Positions 25,753-34,564 of a DNA stretch of 43,446 bases are shown piece by piece. Every line of letters begins with the position of its first letter. Positions within the stretch are counted from its first letter, which is position 1. Source of the DNA: Candidatus Caldatribacterium californiense OP9-cSCG (GTDB lineage: Bacteria; Atribacterota; Atribacteria; Atribacterales; Caldatribacteriaceae); the NCBI GenBank assembly GCA_000353875.1, contig APKF01000111.1, positions 1 through 43,446 on the forward strand, in the 5' to 3' direction. The notes under the pieces were generated by a model. That model made no database searches. It saw nothing but the letters and a program-made list of their open reading frames with translations, and was not told the origin of the DNA. The position numbers and the translations under genes were made by a program.

Positions 25753-25781
25753 ATTATATTCCTCGGGGCAAAAGAACACAA
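25753..25781 (-). promoter_or_regulatory. Sigma-70-type promoter of rarA
   Basis: TTGTGT (25781-25776), a 17-bp spacer and a perfect TATAAT (25758-25753) precede rarA. Part of the -35 region is close to the stop of the upstream small gene (25786). Confidence 0.7.
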
Positions 25782-25785
25782 GCCT

Positions 25786-26124
25786 TTATTCCCGAAAGGC
25801 AAGGGAGACCGTTCTGGAATCCAGTGCCTGGGCCAACCCTTCCCGGAGTACCCCGAGGACCCTCTCGATCTCAGCAAGCCAGAAGAGGGTGAGACGGGAA
25901 AACTGAAGGAAGCATCCCCCAGTGACCCGCTGCAGCATCCCAAGAAACGACGTTTCCGAAAGGAGCGCTCCCATATCTTCTGCATCAAGGCATGAAAGGT
26001 CCGCAAGATACGCCTTTACGGCTTCCTGGAAGACATACTCTTCGAGGGGAATGAACCCCTGTTGAGGACAGGCATCGATAAGGGAATGGAGAAGCTTTCT
26101 CACCACATTCTCCAGACGCCTCAT
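25786..26124 (-). CDS. Unrecognised small helical protein
   Basis: This 112-residue protein is not one I recognise. It is predicted to be largely helical, with leucine-rich segments (AEIERVLGVLREGLAQAL) and two Cys, and has no signal peptide or membrane segment. ATG 26124 lies 2 nt after the threonine aldolase stop, so it is probably translated with that gene. It is the last gene before the rarA promoter. Confidence 0.6.
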   Translation of the reverse strand: MRRLENVVRKLLHSLIDACPQQGFIPLEEYVFQEAVKAYLADLSCLDAEDMGALLSETSFLGMLQRVTGGCFLQFSRLTLFWLAEIERVLGVLREGLAQALDSRTVSLAFRE

Positions 26125-26126
26125 CG

Positions 26127-27167
26127 CTACCGCAACACCTCTTTGACAATCTCCACCGTCTCGAGGATGTCCTCTCTTGTTACCTCTCTTGAGGTCACAA
26201 ACCGGACAAGCGATGCAGAAACCGGGGTAGCCAGAACACCCCGTTCCTGAAGAAGCTCGACGAAGCGATGCGCAGTAAGGTCTTTTCGGTGCAGGTGAAG
26301 CAGGACAAAGTTCGTCTGCACCCGGGAAAGGTCCACAGAAAGCCCCTCAATCTCTGCAAGTCTTTCGGCAAGAAGTCGAGCGTTTCTGTGGTCCTCTTCA
26401 AGACGAGCGATATTCTCCGGAGAGAGTGCCACAATTCCACAGGCACAGAGCCACCCGGTCTGGCGCATTCCCCCTCCAAGCATTTTCCGGTACCGCTTTG
26501 CTTCTTCGATGAAATCCCGGGGACCAGCAAGGAGCGAACCCACAGGAGCTCCAAGCCCTTTCGAGAGGGAAATCATCACTGTATCCGCACAGGCGGCGAT
26601 GTCTTTCGCAGGAATCCCAAGGTACACCGAAGCATTGAAAAGGCGGGCCCCGTCGAGATGGACCCGTAATCCAACCTCTTCTGCCAGGTGCTTGATGGCC
26701 CTGAGCTTCTCAAGAGGAGGAACGATACCCCCATAGCGGTAATGGGTGTTCTCAAGACAAATAAGACGAGTACGGGGATAGTGGATATCCCGCGGGCGAA
26801 TCGCCCGACGAACATCATCGGGATCCGGAGCACCATCCTCTCCCCGGATCGTCCGTACCATGAGTCCCGCTATAGCCCCGATACCTCCGGTTTCTGAGGT
26901 TCGAATGTGGGCGTTTTCTTCAAGAATAACCTCATCCCCTCGAGTGGTATGGGTGAGAAGGGCCACGAGATTCCCCATGGTGCCACTGGGGAGAAAGATA
27001 CTCGCTTCCTTCCCCAGAAGGGATGCCGCCAGGGATTCGAGCTCGTTCTGCATGGGGTCTTCACCGTACACAGAATCTCCCAAAGGAGCCTGAAAGGCGA
27101 ACCGCTTCATTTCCTCCGTGGGGAGAGTGATGGTATCCCGGCGGAGGTCAATGATTCTTCTCTTCAT
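26127..27167 (-). CDS. ltaE: Low-specificity L-threonine aldolase
   Basis: This 346-residue PLP enzyme cleaves L-threonine or allo-threonine to glycine and acetaldehyde. It has the family start (IDLRRDTITLPTEEM), GDSVYGEDP, the PLP-contacting HLDGARLFNA and the Schiff-base Lys in ISLSKGLGAPVGS. It lies 9 nt after the TetR gene and may be co-transcribed with the RND export operon, which is an odd pairing. ATG 27167 is well placed relative to family starts. Confidence 0.93.
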   Translation of the reverse strand: MKRRIIDLRRDTITLPTEEMKRFAFQAPLGDSVYGEDPMQNELESLAASLLGKEASIFLPSGTMGNLVALLTHTTRGDEVILEENAHIRTSETGGIGAIAGLMVRTIRGEDGAPDPDDVRRAIRPRDIHYPRTRLICLENTHYRYGGIVPPLEKLRAIKHLAEEVGLRVHLDGARLFNASVYLGIPAKDIAACADTVMISLSKGLGAPVGSLLAGPRDFIEEAKRYRKMLGGGMRQTGWLCACGIVALSPENIARLEEDHRNARLLAERLAEIEGLSVDLSRVQTNFVLLHLHRKDLTAHRFVELLQERGVLATPVSASLVRFVTSREVTREDILETVEIVKEVLR

Positions 27168-27176
27168 CGTCTCACC

Positions 27177-27752
27177 TCAGGCCAGAAAAGCAGTGAAAAC
27201 CTCTTTGAGGATCTCCTTGTCATCCTGAGTAATGGTCCTTCCCTCTTTCAACTCCTCAATACAGTACCCCCCAATGCTCGCAGCAACCATCCGCAAGAGT
27301 GCATCTCCCGAGATTTTCTTTCCAGTCCTCGTGGTCACTTCTCCAATCTTCTCTGCTATCCTCTTCCGAATCTCCTGAAGCCTCCGGGCGACTTCCTGGA
27401 AACGCTGACAGGCCTCGTCATGGCTCAGAAGGTCAAAGGCAGCACGCTGGAACACAAAAAGGAGATCCCTTTTCTCTGAGAAAAACTCACAGTAGCAATC
27501 CACAATCCTTGCTAGAATCTCTTTAGCATTTCCCCTGGGGAGGGTACTCTCTAAGGCTGTGGCGAGTTCCTCAAAAACCTCCTGAATGACTCTCATGAGG
27601 AGGTCGAGCTTATTTTCAAAATAGTAGTAAATTGTGGACTTTTTCACTCCTGAAAGGGCAGCCACGTCTTCGAGAGTGGCATCGAAAAAACTCTTTTCGG
27701 CGAAAATCTTCTTCGCCGCTTCAAGAATCTTTCTCCTCGTGTCCTCCAACAC
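27177..27752 (-). CDS. TetR/AcrR-family repressor
   Basis: This 191-residue regulator has the TetR helix-turn-helix at residues about 8-55 (KILEAAKKIFAEKSF, LEDVAALSGVKKSTIYYYF). A helical ligand-binding domain of average length follows. It is the fourth gene of the RND operon, 8 nt after the outer-membrane gene, and is likely an autoregulator acting at the dyad near 32600. The start is a GTG at 27752 after GAGGTGGTGA. Confidence 0.92.
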   Translation of the reverse strand: MLEDTRRKILEAAKKIFAEKSFFDATLEDVAALSGVKKSTIYYYFENKLDLLMRVIQEVFEELATALESTLPRGNAKEILARIVDCYCEFFSEKRDLLFVFQRAAFDLLSHDEACQRFQEVARRLQEIRKRIAEKIGEVTTRTGKKISGDALLRMVAASIGGYCIEELKEGRTITQDDKEILKEVFTAFLA

Positions 27753-27760
27753 TCACCACC

Positions 27761-29026
27761 TCAGAAGCTGTACTTTACCTCAAGAGCAATCCCCTCACCA
27801 ACTCTACCCAGTTTGCTCCCCTGGGCGCCTGAAGAGACGGAATACGTCAAGGTGACATTCCAGTTATCCCCTGGTTTATATTCCGTCCCAAGCATCCATA
27901 CCGTGCTTCCATCTTCAAGACTCGTAACACAATTCAGAAAAGGCTTCCACTTCCCGTCTTCGCTCTGCCAGTCGACATGGAAATATCCGTACGGGGAAAC
28001 CCGCTCTCCCTCTTCCCAGAGGTTCCCCAGGAAGTAGGCGAGATTCACATAGGTGTTGTTCCAGGAATAGTCGACCCCGAGACTCGCCTTCCAGTACGGC
28101 GCATCGAAAACGGGAATTTGCACCTCTCCCCCCTGGGAAAGGGCCACGGTGTGTATCCACTTTTCGGGAACCACAAAGGCCACGTCTCCCCGGAGGGTGA
28201 GTCCCTCTATCCCGGCAAGGGTCCCCTGGAACTCCAGACCGAGGATGGACCTTTTCGGATACCCCGAATGCACCCGAACATCCCACAGGCCTTCGGGAAG
28301 AAGGGTAATGGTGGTTTCTCGAGGGTACGATGAAAGGAAATATCCTTGAATGTAGCTCAAAGCAATGTCAAAAGCACCCATCGATCCCCGGGCCCGGAGA
28401 GCCCAGATAGGAGAGGAAAAACTCACCGGCGGCTCATCCCTGGTGATGACCATGTTCGTCCTCTGTGGGTCCACCCCAAAGGGGAGGAGAGAGGGAAGGA
28501 GAAATTGTTTCTCCACAAATTCGGGGACGAAATTGGCTACAAACCTCGGCTGGTAGAAAAACTCCAAAGACCAGGTTGCATTAAGATACCACTCAAGGTC
28601 AAGTGCCGGAACGGGAATCTTCTCCCCGAGGATGTCGGCGCTGAGATCTCGGGAGAACGGGCGGGGATTCAGGACGTCCACAGGGCTCATAACGTCTGAG
28701 GCTCCCCAGGTGATCTCAAGAAGCCCCACCCGGAAGTCTGTTTCATCCCAGGGGGCCTGAACTCCCTGGAAACTGACCTCCCGCACCCGCAAGGGGCGAA
28801 TATTGTTCTCGTCCTGGTACTTCAGGAGAAGCTCCACGTTGCCGAAATAGCGGCTGTCCAGGGGTATGGTGGAAGAAAAATTCACCTTTATGCCGTAGTC
28901 GAGATCCCTCTCCTGGAAGCTGTAGGAGCTGAAAGCTGCAACGTTCCCCTGGGTCTCAAGAGCCCAGACCGGGCCCAGAACATAGCCAAAAAGGAGAACA
29001 ACCACTCCTGTCAGAAACCGCTTCAT
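27761..29026 (-). CDS. Putative outer-membrane beta-barrel protein of the RND system
   Basis: This 421-residue protein begins with a signal peptide (MKRFLTGVVVLLFGYVLGPVWA). It continues with alternating amphipathic strands (WSLEFFYQPRFVANF, VNLAYFLGNLW, WNVTLTYSVSS) and ends in VKYSF, the C-terminal aromatic signal of outer-membrane barrels. Its length and operon position resemble the DUF1302-type barrels found with RND permeases and LolA-like proteins; I cannot confirm the family. ATG 29026 has GAGGTG upstream. It is the main evidence that this organism has an outer membrane. Confidence 0.75.
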   Translation of the reverse strand: MKRFLTGVVVLLFGYVLGPVWALETQGNVAAFSSYSFQERDLDYGIKVNFSSTIPLDSRYFGNVELLLKYQDENNIRPLRVREVSFQGVQAPWDETDFRVGLLEITWGASDVMSPVDVLNPRPFSRDLSADILGEKIPVPALDLEWYLNATWSLEFFYQPRFVANFVPEFVEKQFLLPSLLPFGVDPQRTNMVITRDEPPVSFSSPIWALRARGSMGAFDIALSYIQGYFLSSYPRETTITLLPEGLWDVRVHSGYPKRSILGLEFQGTLAGIEGLTLRGDVAFVVPEKWIHTVALSQGGEVQIPVFDAPYWKASLGVDYSWNNTYVNLAYFLGNLWEEGERVSPYGYFHVDWQSEDGKWKPFLNCVTSLEDGSTVWMLGTEYKPGDNWNVTLTYSVSSGAQGSKLGRVGEGIALEVKYSF

Positions 29027-29036
29027 TGGCGTCACC

Positions 29037-29798
29037 TCATAATGTCGGCCGCTGAATGGTGCGGACGCTGAAGAAATCATCAGGTAGAGGGATGTCCTCC
29101 TCGATGGACGAAACCTCCATGATGGTTGCATGGTTTTCCTTCACATCTTTCAGGGAGAGCTTGAGAATCTGAATACTCCCATCTTCTCTTTCCCGAACCT
29201 CATGAACTTCCAGCGTTTTCCAGAGATTTCCGGCGGTGTCGAAGAAGTCAATCTTTTTGAAGTAGAACTTTTCCTTGTCCACGGTCATGTCAAGTTTCCC
29301 ATACTTTGAGTCTGCCTTTTTAGGGATAAGCTCAAGGTAGTAGTTGGTGTCATCCTCCCCTTTCAACGTGCTCTCGTAATCCTCCTTGCCGTAGCCTCCA
29401 GAGAGATCATCGTAACTAAAATCCGTCCCCATGAATTTTTCACTCTTGCTCGAGCCAGCAATGAGACGAACCTTCTTGTATGCCGGCATGTAGAGGTAGA
29501 TTTTCTCACCGTTTCGAAGACTCAATAGCGTAACCCCCTTGACATCTGCAGGGCTCAAGAAACGAAAAATGATGGAGACCTTGTCTTCCCCTTCATCCTT
29601 AGAGTACATGACCATCTCCCGTGTTTCCTCTTTCCCCGAAGCATCAACAAGCACAATTCTGCCAACCGTCTTCTGAGTCGTAAACTGCGTCCGGCGCGCC
29701 TCCATTTCGTCGAGGATCTCCGAAGCGGTGAGGGCGAACACACGACCTGCGACAAAAAGGAACAGTACGAGGAAAACCAGAGCAATACCGCGCTTCAT
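29037..29798 (-). CDS. LolA-like outer-membrane lipoprotein-sorting protein
   Basis: This 253-residue periplasmic protein has a signal peptide (ending near GRVFA) and a beta-rich LolA-like fold. Typical segments are ASEILDEMEARR, DKVSIIFRFLSPADVKG and EKIYLYMPAYKKVRLI. Proteins of this type carry lipids or lipoproteins between membranes and often sit beside RND permeases. The start overlaps the permease stop (ATGA), indicating coupling. Confidence 0.85.
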   Translation of the reverse strand: MKRGIALVFLVLFLFVAGRVFALTASEILDEMEARRTQFTTQKTVGRIVLVDASGKEETREMVMYSKDEGEDKVSIIFRFLSPADVKGVTLLSLRNGEKIYLYMPAYKKVRLIAGSSKSEKFMGTDFSYDDLSGGYGKEDYESTLKGEDDTNYYLELIPKKADSKYGKLDMTVDKEKFYFKKIDFFDTAGNLWKTLEVHEVREREDGSIQILKLSLKDVKENHATIMEVSSIEEDIPLPDDFFSVRTIQRPTL

Positions 29799-32575
29799 CA
29801 GACATTCCCCCTTTGCTGGGCTTTATTGTTTCCGAGGTACTCCTCAAGGTGCAGTAAGAGAGCCAAAGCAAGGAAGGTGTAGAAAACCCCGATGAGGAGC
29901 ACCGTTGCCACCAGGGAACCGAAAATCCGTAGCATATGAATGCGAGAAAGGGCAAGGACGTAGAGACCCCCGGCAACACCCAGAGCGTTCAGCAGAATAC
30001 CTCTGCCCGTATTGGTGAACGTTGCCTGAAGGGCCCGAGTTCCAGGGTTCTGCGCAACTTCTCTATACCAGCGGGCCGTGAAGTGAATGGCGTAATCAAT
30101 CCCCGCACCAATGGCAATGCTCGCCACCATGAGGGTAGCTACATTAAGCGGGATGCGGAACCATCCCATCACCCCAAAAGATGTCACCACGGTGAGTAGA
30201 ATAGGAACCATGGCGATGCTTGCCCGTCGTAAAGACAAAAGCTGCAACACAAGAAGGCCAAAGACAATCACCAGGGCAAGGAACATGCTCTTAGCCTGCT
30301 GACTGAAAAGCATTTCGTTGATATGGTTGGCGATAATCGGGGTTCCGGTAATCCTGTAGGCAACCGTTATATCGCCATCCTCTGCCTCAAGGTATACCGC
30401 CTCGTCAAGGACCTCATACAGCGCGAAGTCACAGCTTTTTTCAAAACGAACACCCGAAAGTTCTTCCAGCTTTTCCCGCAAGGTCTCAACCTTTACCCTT
30501 TTGGCCACCCGCTCAAGGGATGTTTCGAGAACACTCCCCAGGTACTCAGCGCTCTCGGCATCAAGGCCAAGCTGCTCTTCAAGAACTCTCGGAAGAGGGA
30601 GGTTTCCAGCAAGGCTCTCAACGAGAGCCACCTGAACTGCCTCTTCCTCAAGGCCCAGATCTTCAATTTCAAGGCGAGCATCCTGGACAATCCGCTGAAC
30701 AAACTGGTCATCTTTCCTGATAAATTCCTGCCAGGGTTTTTCAAGGAATTCAAGAACGACAGCGTGAGCTTTTTCCCGGGGAAGGGAAACGCCAAAAAGG
30801 GCGAGATCCTCGATAATGGTCTTTGCGAGGAATTCTCGGGCTTCGGCAGTCTCAAGGGGAACCCGCTTCACTCGCTTCGGACGGCTCTCAAGGAATGCCC
30901 GTGCTTTTTTGAGTTCTTCCCTGAGCTCCGCTGAGGTTGTTTCCCGGGCTTTGAACTCGATGAACGTCTCCCGCCCATCCTCGGTCATTCTCCCCTTCAG
31001 ATACTCGTTATCGTTCACAAAGAACCACAGGTTGTTGATTTTCTCTTCCTCAAGGGGAATTGCTCGCCATCCCTCTATGGCCTCGTTGAGATCCAGAAGA
31101 AAAGAGGCCAAAGAGGAAGGTTCCTGGAAGTTCTGGAACCTCTTCAGATACTGGGCAATCCGGATCATCTCCCGGAGTACAAAGGGTTCTCTGATATTCT
31201 CTGTAGTTATGCAGAGGTAATTGTAGTCCGTGCTCCCAAAGCGGTTCTTAAAGTACTCGACGAGTTTCGTGATGGGATGTTCTGCGCCCATTTGCATCCG
31301 GATTGTCGTCTCTACGTGAATCCTGGGAATACCGACACAGAGGATGCCCGTAACAGCCACAAGGAAAAGCACAACAGCGCGTTTCCGGTGGAGCAAGGAG
31401 TGACTCAGAAAACGCAAGAATCGGTGGAAATAGTCTCCCCCGTTTTCTCCGGAATGCTCCAGGTGATGGGGAACGTACCGGATAGGGAAAACCGTATAGA
31501 ACGCCCCCAGGGAAAAAGTCGAAAGAACCATTCCGAAGAGGACGCCTAAAGCCGCATAGAGACCAAAATCGGAAACCGGCCGGATCTCGGCGGTAAGCAA
31601 AGACAAAAATCCGCCCATCGTCGTCAGAGCACTCATGAGAATGGGCAGAAAAACACCCTGCAGTGCCCGCTCCACCGCCTCTTTGCCCTCTGCGACTTTT
31701 CGCTCTTCATAGTAACGATTGATAAAGTGTATGCCATAAGCGCTGACCAGGGCGAGCAAGAGTACAGGGAGCGAAGCCGAAATGACGGTGAAGGATTTCC
31801 CCAAAAACACCGCAACACCCATAGCCCAGAGAGCTGAAAGCAGAGCCACAAAAATGGGTAAGAGCATTCCCCGAATACTCCGAAACCCAAACCAGAGGAT
31901 GGCAAGGAGCACACCTCCCGCCACAGGCGTCAGAAGCCGCATGTTCCTCTGGGCGTCCTTTGACATTTCTTCCATGATGATGCGTGCCCCGAAGAAGGTT
32001 ACCTGAACATCTGGGGGAATCTCGCCGCGGACCGTCTCCGTTACATCCCGGATGGCCTGCCCCTGGTCGACGTTGTCGAAAAAGGAAACTACAACAATGG
32101 TCCCTCTGCCGTCGGGAGTCACGATCTTCCCCCACACCAGGTCGTTACCCACTAAGCGTTCCCGGAGTGCTCGGGCTTCTTCCTGGCTTTTGGGGAGAGC
32201 CTCCACAACTTCCCGAACCTCGATGCCGTATTCTGTGGTGAGGATTTCCGGCATATTCGTAAGGGCGGTAACCTTCTGAACCACAGGGAGGTTCTCAATC
32301 TTCTCCACCACATTCTGGAGAAGGGCGAGGTGTTCGGGGGTGAAAAGGTCGTCAAACTCCAAGGCCACGATCATGCTCTTTTTCTGAAAACCGGAAAACT
32401 TCTCTTCCAGGGTGTTGTAAAACGATACTTCGGGGTCGCTTTCAGGAACATACTTGGTGACATCGTCCTCAAAGTGGATGCTCTGCAGCTTCCAGAGGAA
32501 AAGCAGGGTGAGGAAAAGGGTTATCCCGAGAATAGGCCAGGCGTACTTCCGAACCCACCGGGCAAGGCGCTCCAT
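29798..32575 (-). CDS. RND-superfamily (MMPL-type) exporter
   Basis: This 925-residue permease has the duplicated RND design. One membrane helix (about residues 14-31) and a large periplasmic loop precede a bundle of five helices (about 215-375), then the pattern repeats (helix near 395-415, loop, helices from about 745). A switch region FEDDVTKYVPESDPE follows the first helix. MMPL/HpnN-like members move lipids or hydrophobic compounds. With the LolA-like and outer-membrane genes it forms a likely envelope lipid-export system. It has its own promoter and a dyad fitting a TetR operator. Confidence 0.9.
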   Translation of the reverse strand: MERLARWVRKYAWPILGITLFLTLLFLWKLQSIHFEDDVTKYVPESDPEVSFYNTLEEKFSGFQKKSMIVALEFDDLFTPEHLALLQNVVEKIENLPVVQKVTALTNMPEILTTEYGIEVREVVEALPKSQEEARALRERLVGNDLVWGKIVTPDGRGTIVVVSFFDNVDQGQAIRDVTETVRGEIPPDVQVTFFGARIIMEEMSKDAQRNMRLLTPVAGGVLLAILWFGFRSIRGMLLPIFVALLSALWAMGVAVFLGKSFTVISASLPVLLLALVSAYGIHFINRYYEERKVAEGKEAVERALQGVFLPILMSALTTMGGFLSLLTAEIRPVSDFGLYAALGVLFGMVLSTFSLGAFYTVFPIRYVPHHLEHSGENGGDYFHRFLRFLSHSLLHRKRAVVLFLVAVTGILCVGIPRIHVETTIRMQMGAEHPITKLVEYFKNRFGSTDYNYLCITTENIREPFVLREMIRIAQYLKRFQNFQEPSSLASFLLDLNEAIEGWRAIPLEEEKINNLWFFVNDNEYLKGRMTEDGRETFIEFKARETTSAELREELKKARAFLESRPKRVKRVPLETAEAREFLAKTIIEDLALFGVSLPREKAHAVVLEFLEKPWQEFIRKDDQFVQRIVQDARLEIEDLGLEEEAVQVALVESLAGNLPLPRVLEEQLGLDAESAEYLGSVLETSLERVAKRVKVETLREKLEELSGVRFEKSCDFALYEVLDEAVYLEAEDGDITVAYRITGTPIIANHINEMLFSQQAKSMFLALVIVFGLLVLQLLSLRRASIAMVPILLTVVTSFGVMGWFRIPLNVATLMVASIAIGAGIDYAIHFTARWYREVAQNPGTRALQATFTNTGRGILLNALGVAGGLYVLALSRIHMLRIFGSLVATVLLIGVFYTFLALALLLHLEEYLGNNKAQQRGNV

Positions 32576-32599
32576 CCATTACCACCTCCAGGGAACCAT

Positions 32600-32611
32600 C
32601 TGACCGTTCAG
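32600..32611. promoter_or_regulatory. Candidate TetR operator at the RND promoter
   Basis: CTGACCGTTCAG is an inverted repeat with 10 of 12 positions symmetric. It lies 6 nt downstream of the -10 element, over the expected start of transcription. The TetR gene in the same operon is the obvious candidate ligand. Confidence 0.45.
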
Positions 32612-32617
32612 TCGAAA

Positions 32618-32646
32618 ATTATACTCCGATGCCTTCCTTCCCACAA
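32618..32646 (-). promoter_or_regulatory. Sigma-70-type promoter of the RND operon
   Basis: TTGTGG (32646-32641), a 17-bp spacer and TATAAT (32623-32618) precede the RND permease by about 43 nt. The promoter lies between the stop of the DAHP synthase fusion (32663) and the permease start. Confidence 0.7.
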
Positions 32647-32662
32647 CTCCTGACACTGGACG

Positions 32663-34564
32663 CTATACCTCGAGTTTCCAGGCATTCCTGTAGCTTCCCA
32701 GAACCCTGAGGAAGGTACTCCGCGTTTTGAGTTCTTCAAGGAGCTGCTGGTACTTCTCCTCGACCAGATTTCCCTCCCAGTCCACGTAAAAGAGGTATTC
32801 CCAGGGCCTTCCTATGAAAGGGCGGGACTCAAGTTTTAAGAGATTCACGCCCCTTCGGGCAAATACCCCTAAAGCCTCGTATAACGCTCCCGGGTAGTTC
32901 CGGAGAGCAAAGACACAGGAAACCTTATCGTGTTCAGGAAGGGGTTCAAAACGCGTGGCAATGATGATGAAGCGGGTGAAGTTTCGAGGGTTATCTTCGA
33001 TATCCTCTTCCACCTTCTCAAGACCATATTTGGCAATGGCCTCATCGCTTGAAATGCAACCGCTCCCAGGACCAAACTCGGCAGTTCTTCGGGCTGCTTC
33101 TTCCGTACTCCCTACATTGATGATCCGCACACCCCTAAGACGCTCGAGAAACTTCCCACACTGGGCGAACCCCTGAGGATGCGCAAAGAGCACCCGGAGG
33201 GTATCTTTCGCTGTTCCGGGGTAAAGCCCCAGGTGCTGGGAAACCCGGATGAAACGCTCTCCAACGATGAACGTTTCCGGAAACTCCAGAAGGAGGTCGA
33301 AATTGTGGTGAATACTCCCCGTGATGGTGTTTTCCAGGGGAACCACTCCGTGAGTTGCCTTGTTGCTCACCACCTGCTCAAAAACCTCGCGGAAGTTCTG
33401 GCAGGGAAGAAGTTCCACATCTTCCCCAAAGGAACGTCGAGCCACTTGGGAACTGAAGGATCCCTGTTCCCCAAGGAATGCCACTCTCGGCTTTTCGGGG
33501 TTTGAGCCTCCAGCGGTCCTTCCAGAGTACGGTACGGTTCCAGCAATGTCCTCCCGCTTGAGTTCCCGGCCCACGAGAACGCTGATCACCTCAAGGTCCC
33601 TCATGAGCTTGCGGAACTGCTCAAAGCGAAGGCTCTGAGGACCGTCGGAGAGCGCTCGCTCTGGCTCTGGATGCACTTCCACCATAACACCATCTGCTCC
33701 GCAGGCCACAGCAGCCCTTGCCATAGGGATGACTTTTTCCCTGAGACCTGTACCGTGGCTTGGATCCACCACAATGGGAAGATGCGAGAGTTCTTTTACC
33801 ACCGGAATAGCGGTGAGGTCCAGGGTGTTTCTGGTAAAGCGTTCAATGGTCCGAATGCCCCGCTCGCAGAGAACCACCTGGAAGTTCCCAAGGCTTAGAA
33901 TGTACTCCGCCGCGAGAAGCAGGTCCTCAACAGTGGCGGACATGCCTCGCTTTAGGAGAACGGGCTTCCGCAACATTCCCACCTTTTTGAGAAGCTCAAA
34001 ATTCTGCATGTTCCGGGCACCAATTTGAATCATGTCCGCATACGCAGCCACAAGTTCAGCATTCTCGGGACTCGTCGCCTCGGTAACCACGGGAAGACCA
34101 AAACGTTCCCGGGCCCTGGCAAGGATTTCAAGCCCTGCCTCTCCCAGTCCCTGAAAGCTATATGGGGAAGTGCGGGGCTTAAAGGCTCCTCCCCGAAGGA
34201 TATGGCCCCCGAAACGCCTCACCACTTCTGCAGTACGGAAGAGCTGGTCCTGCGACTCCACCGCACAGGGCCCGGCAATGACCACCACGGTTTCCCCACC
34301 TATGGCAACATCCCCAACCCGCACCACAGTGCCCTGTGGCAGGAAAGCACGATGGGCCAGCTGAAACGATGTCTCAAGGTCAATCACCCGTTCCACAAAG
34401 GAGGCAGGAAGGACTTCAGAAGCGGGGAAAGTCCGCTCACTGACCACAACCGTCTTTTTCCCGTCAAAATCCACAAAGTGCACCACAAAGCCACGATGCC
34501 GAAGGCTCTCCTGAAGTTCACGCTTTTCCTTCTCATCAAGAACATGATTCCCGATAACTATCAC
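32663..34564 (-). CDS. Fused DAHP synthase - prephenate dehydratase (with ACT domain)
   Basis: This 633-residue protein contains two aromatic-pathway enzymes. Residues about 1-70 look like the ferredoxin-like regulatory domain of Thermotoga-type DAHP synthases. Residues 90-345 are the synthase (GPCAVES, GGAFKPRTSPYSFQGLG, QIGARNMQNFELLK, VDPSHGTGLREKV). Residues about 370-545 are prephenate dehydratase (VAFLGEQGSFSSQVA, and catalytic NFTRF). The end is an ACT domain with the Phe-binding LESRPFIGRPWEYLFY. No chorismate mutase domain is present, so the product of the first enzyme is not the substrate of the second. The fusion joins the first step of the shikimate pathway to a late phenylalanine step. 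The GTG start overlaps the stop of the upstream gene. Confidence 0.92.
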   Translation of the reverse strand: MIVIGNHVLDEKEKRELQESLRHRGFVVHFVDFDGKKTVVVSERTFPASEVLPASFVERVIDLETSFQLAHRAFLPQGTVVRVGDVAIGGETVVVIAGPCAVESQDQLFRTAEVVRRFGGHILRGGAFKPRTSPYSFQGLGEAGLEILARARERFGLPVVTEATSPENAELVAAYADMIQIGARNMQNFELLKKVGMLRKPVLLKRGMSATVEDLLLAAEYILSLGNFQVVLCERGIRTIERFTRNTLDLTAIPVVKELSHLPIVVDPSHGTGLREKVIPMARAAVACGADGVMVEVHPEPERALSDGPQSLRFEQFRKLMRDLEVISVLVGRELKREDIAGTVPYSGRTAGGSNPEKPRVAFLGEQGSFSSQVARRSFGEDVELLPCQNFREVFEQVVSNKATHGVVPLENTITGSIHHNFDLLLEFPETFIVGERFIRVSQHLGLYPGTAKDTLRVLFAHPQGFAQCGKFLERLRGVRIINVGSTEEAARRTAEFGPGSGCISSDEAIAKYGLEKVEEDIEDNPRNFTRFIIIATRFEPLPEHDKVSCVFALRNYPGALYEALGVFARRGVNLLKLESRPFIGRPWEYLFYVDWEGNLVEEKYQQLLEELKTRSTFLRVLGSYRNAWKLEV

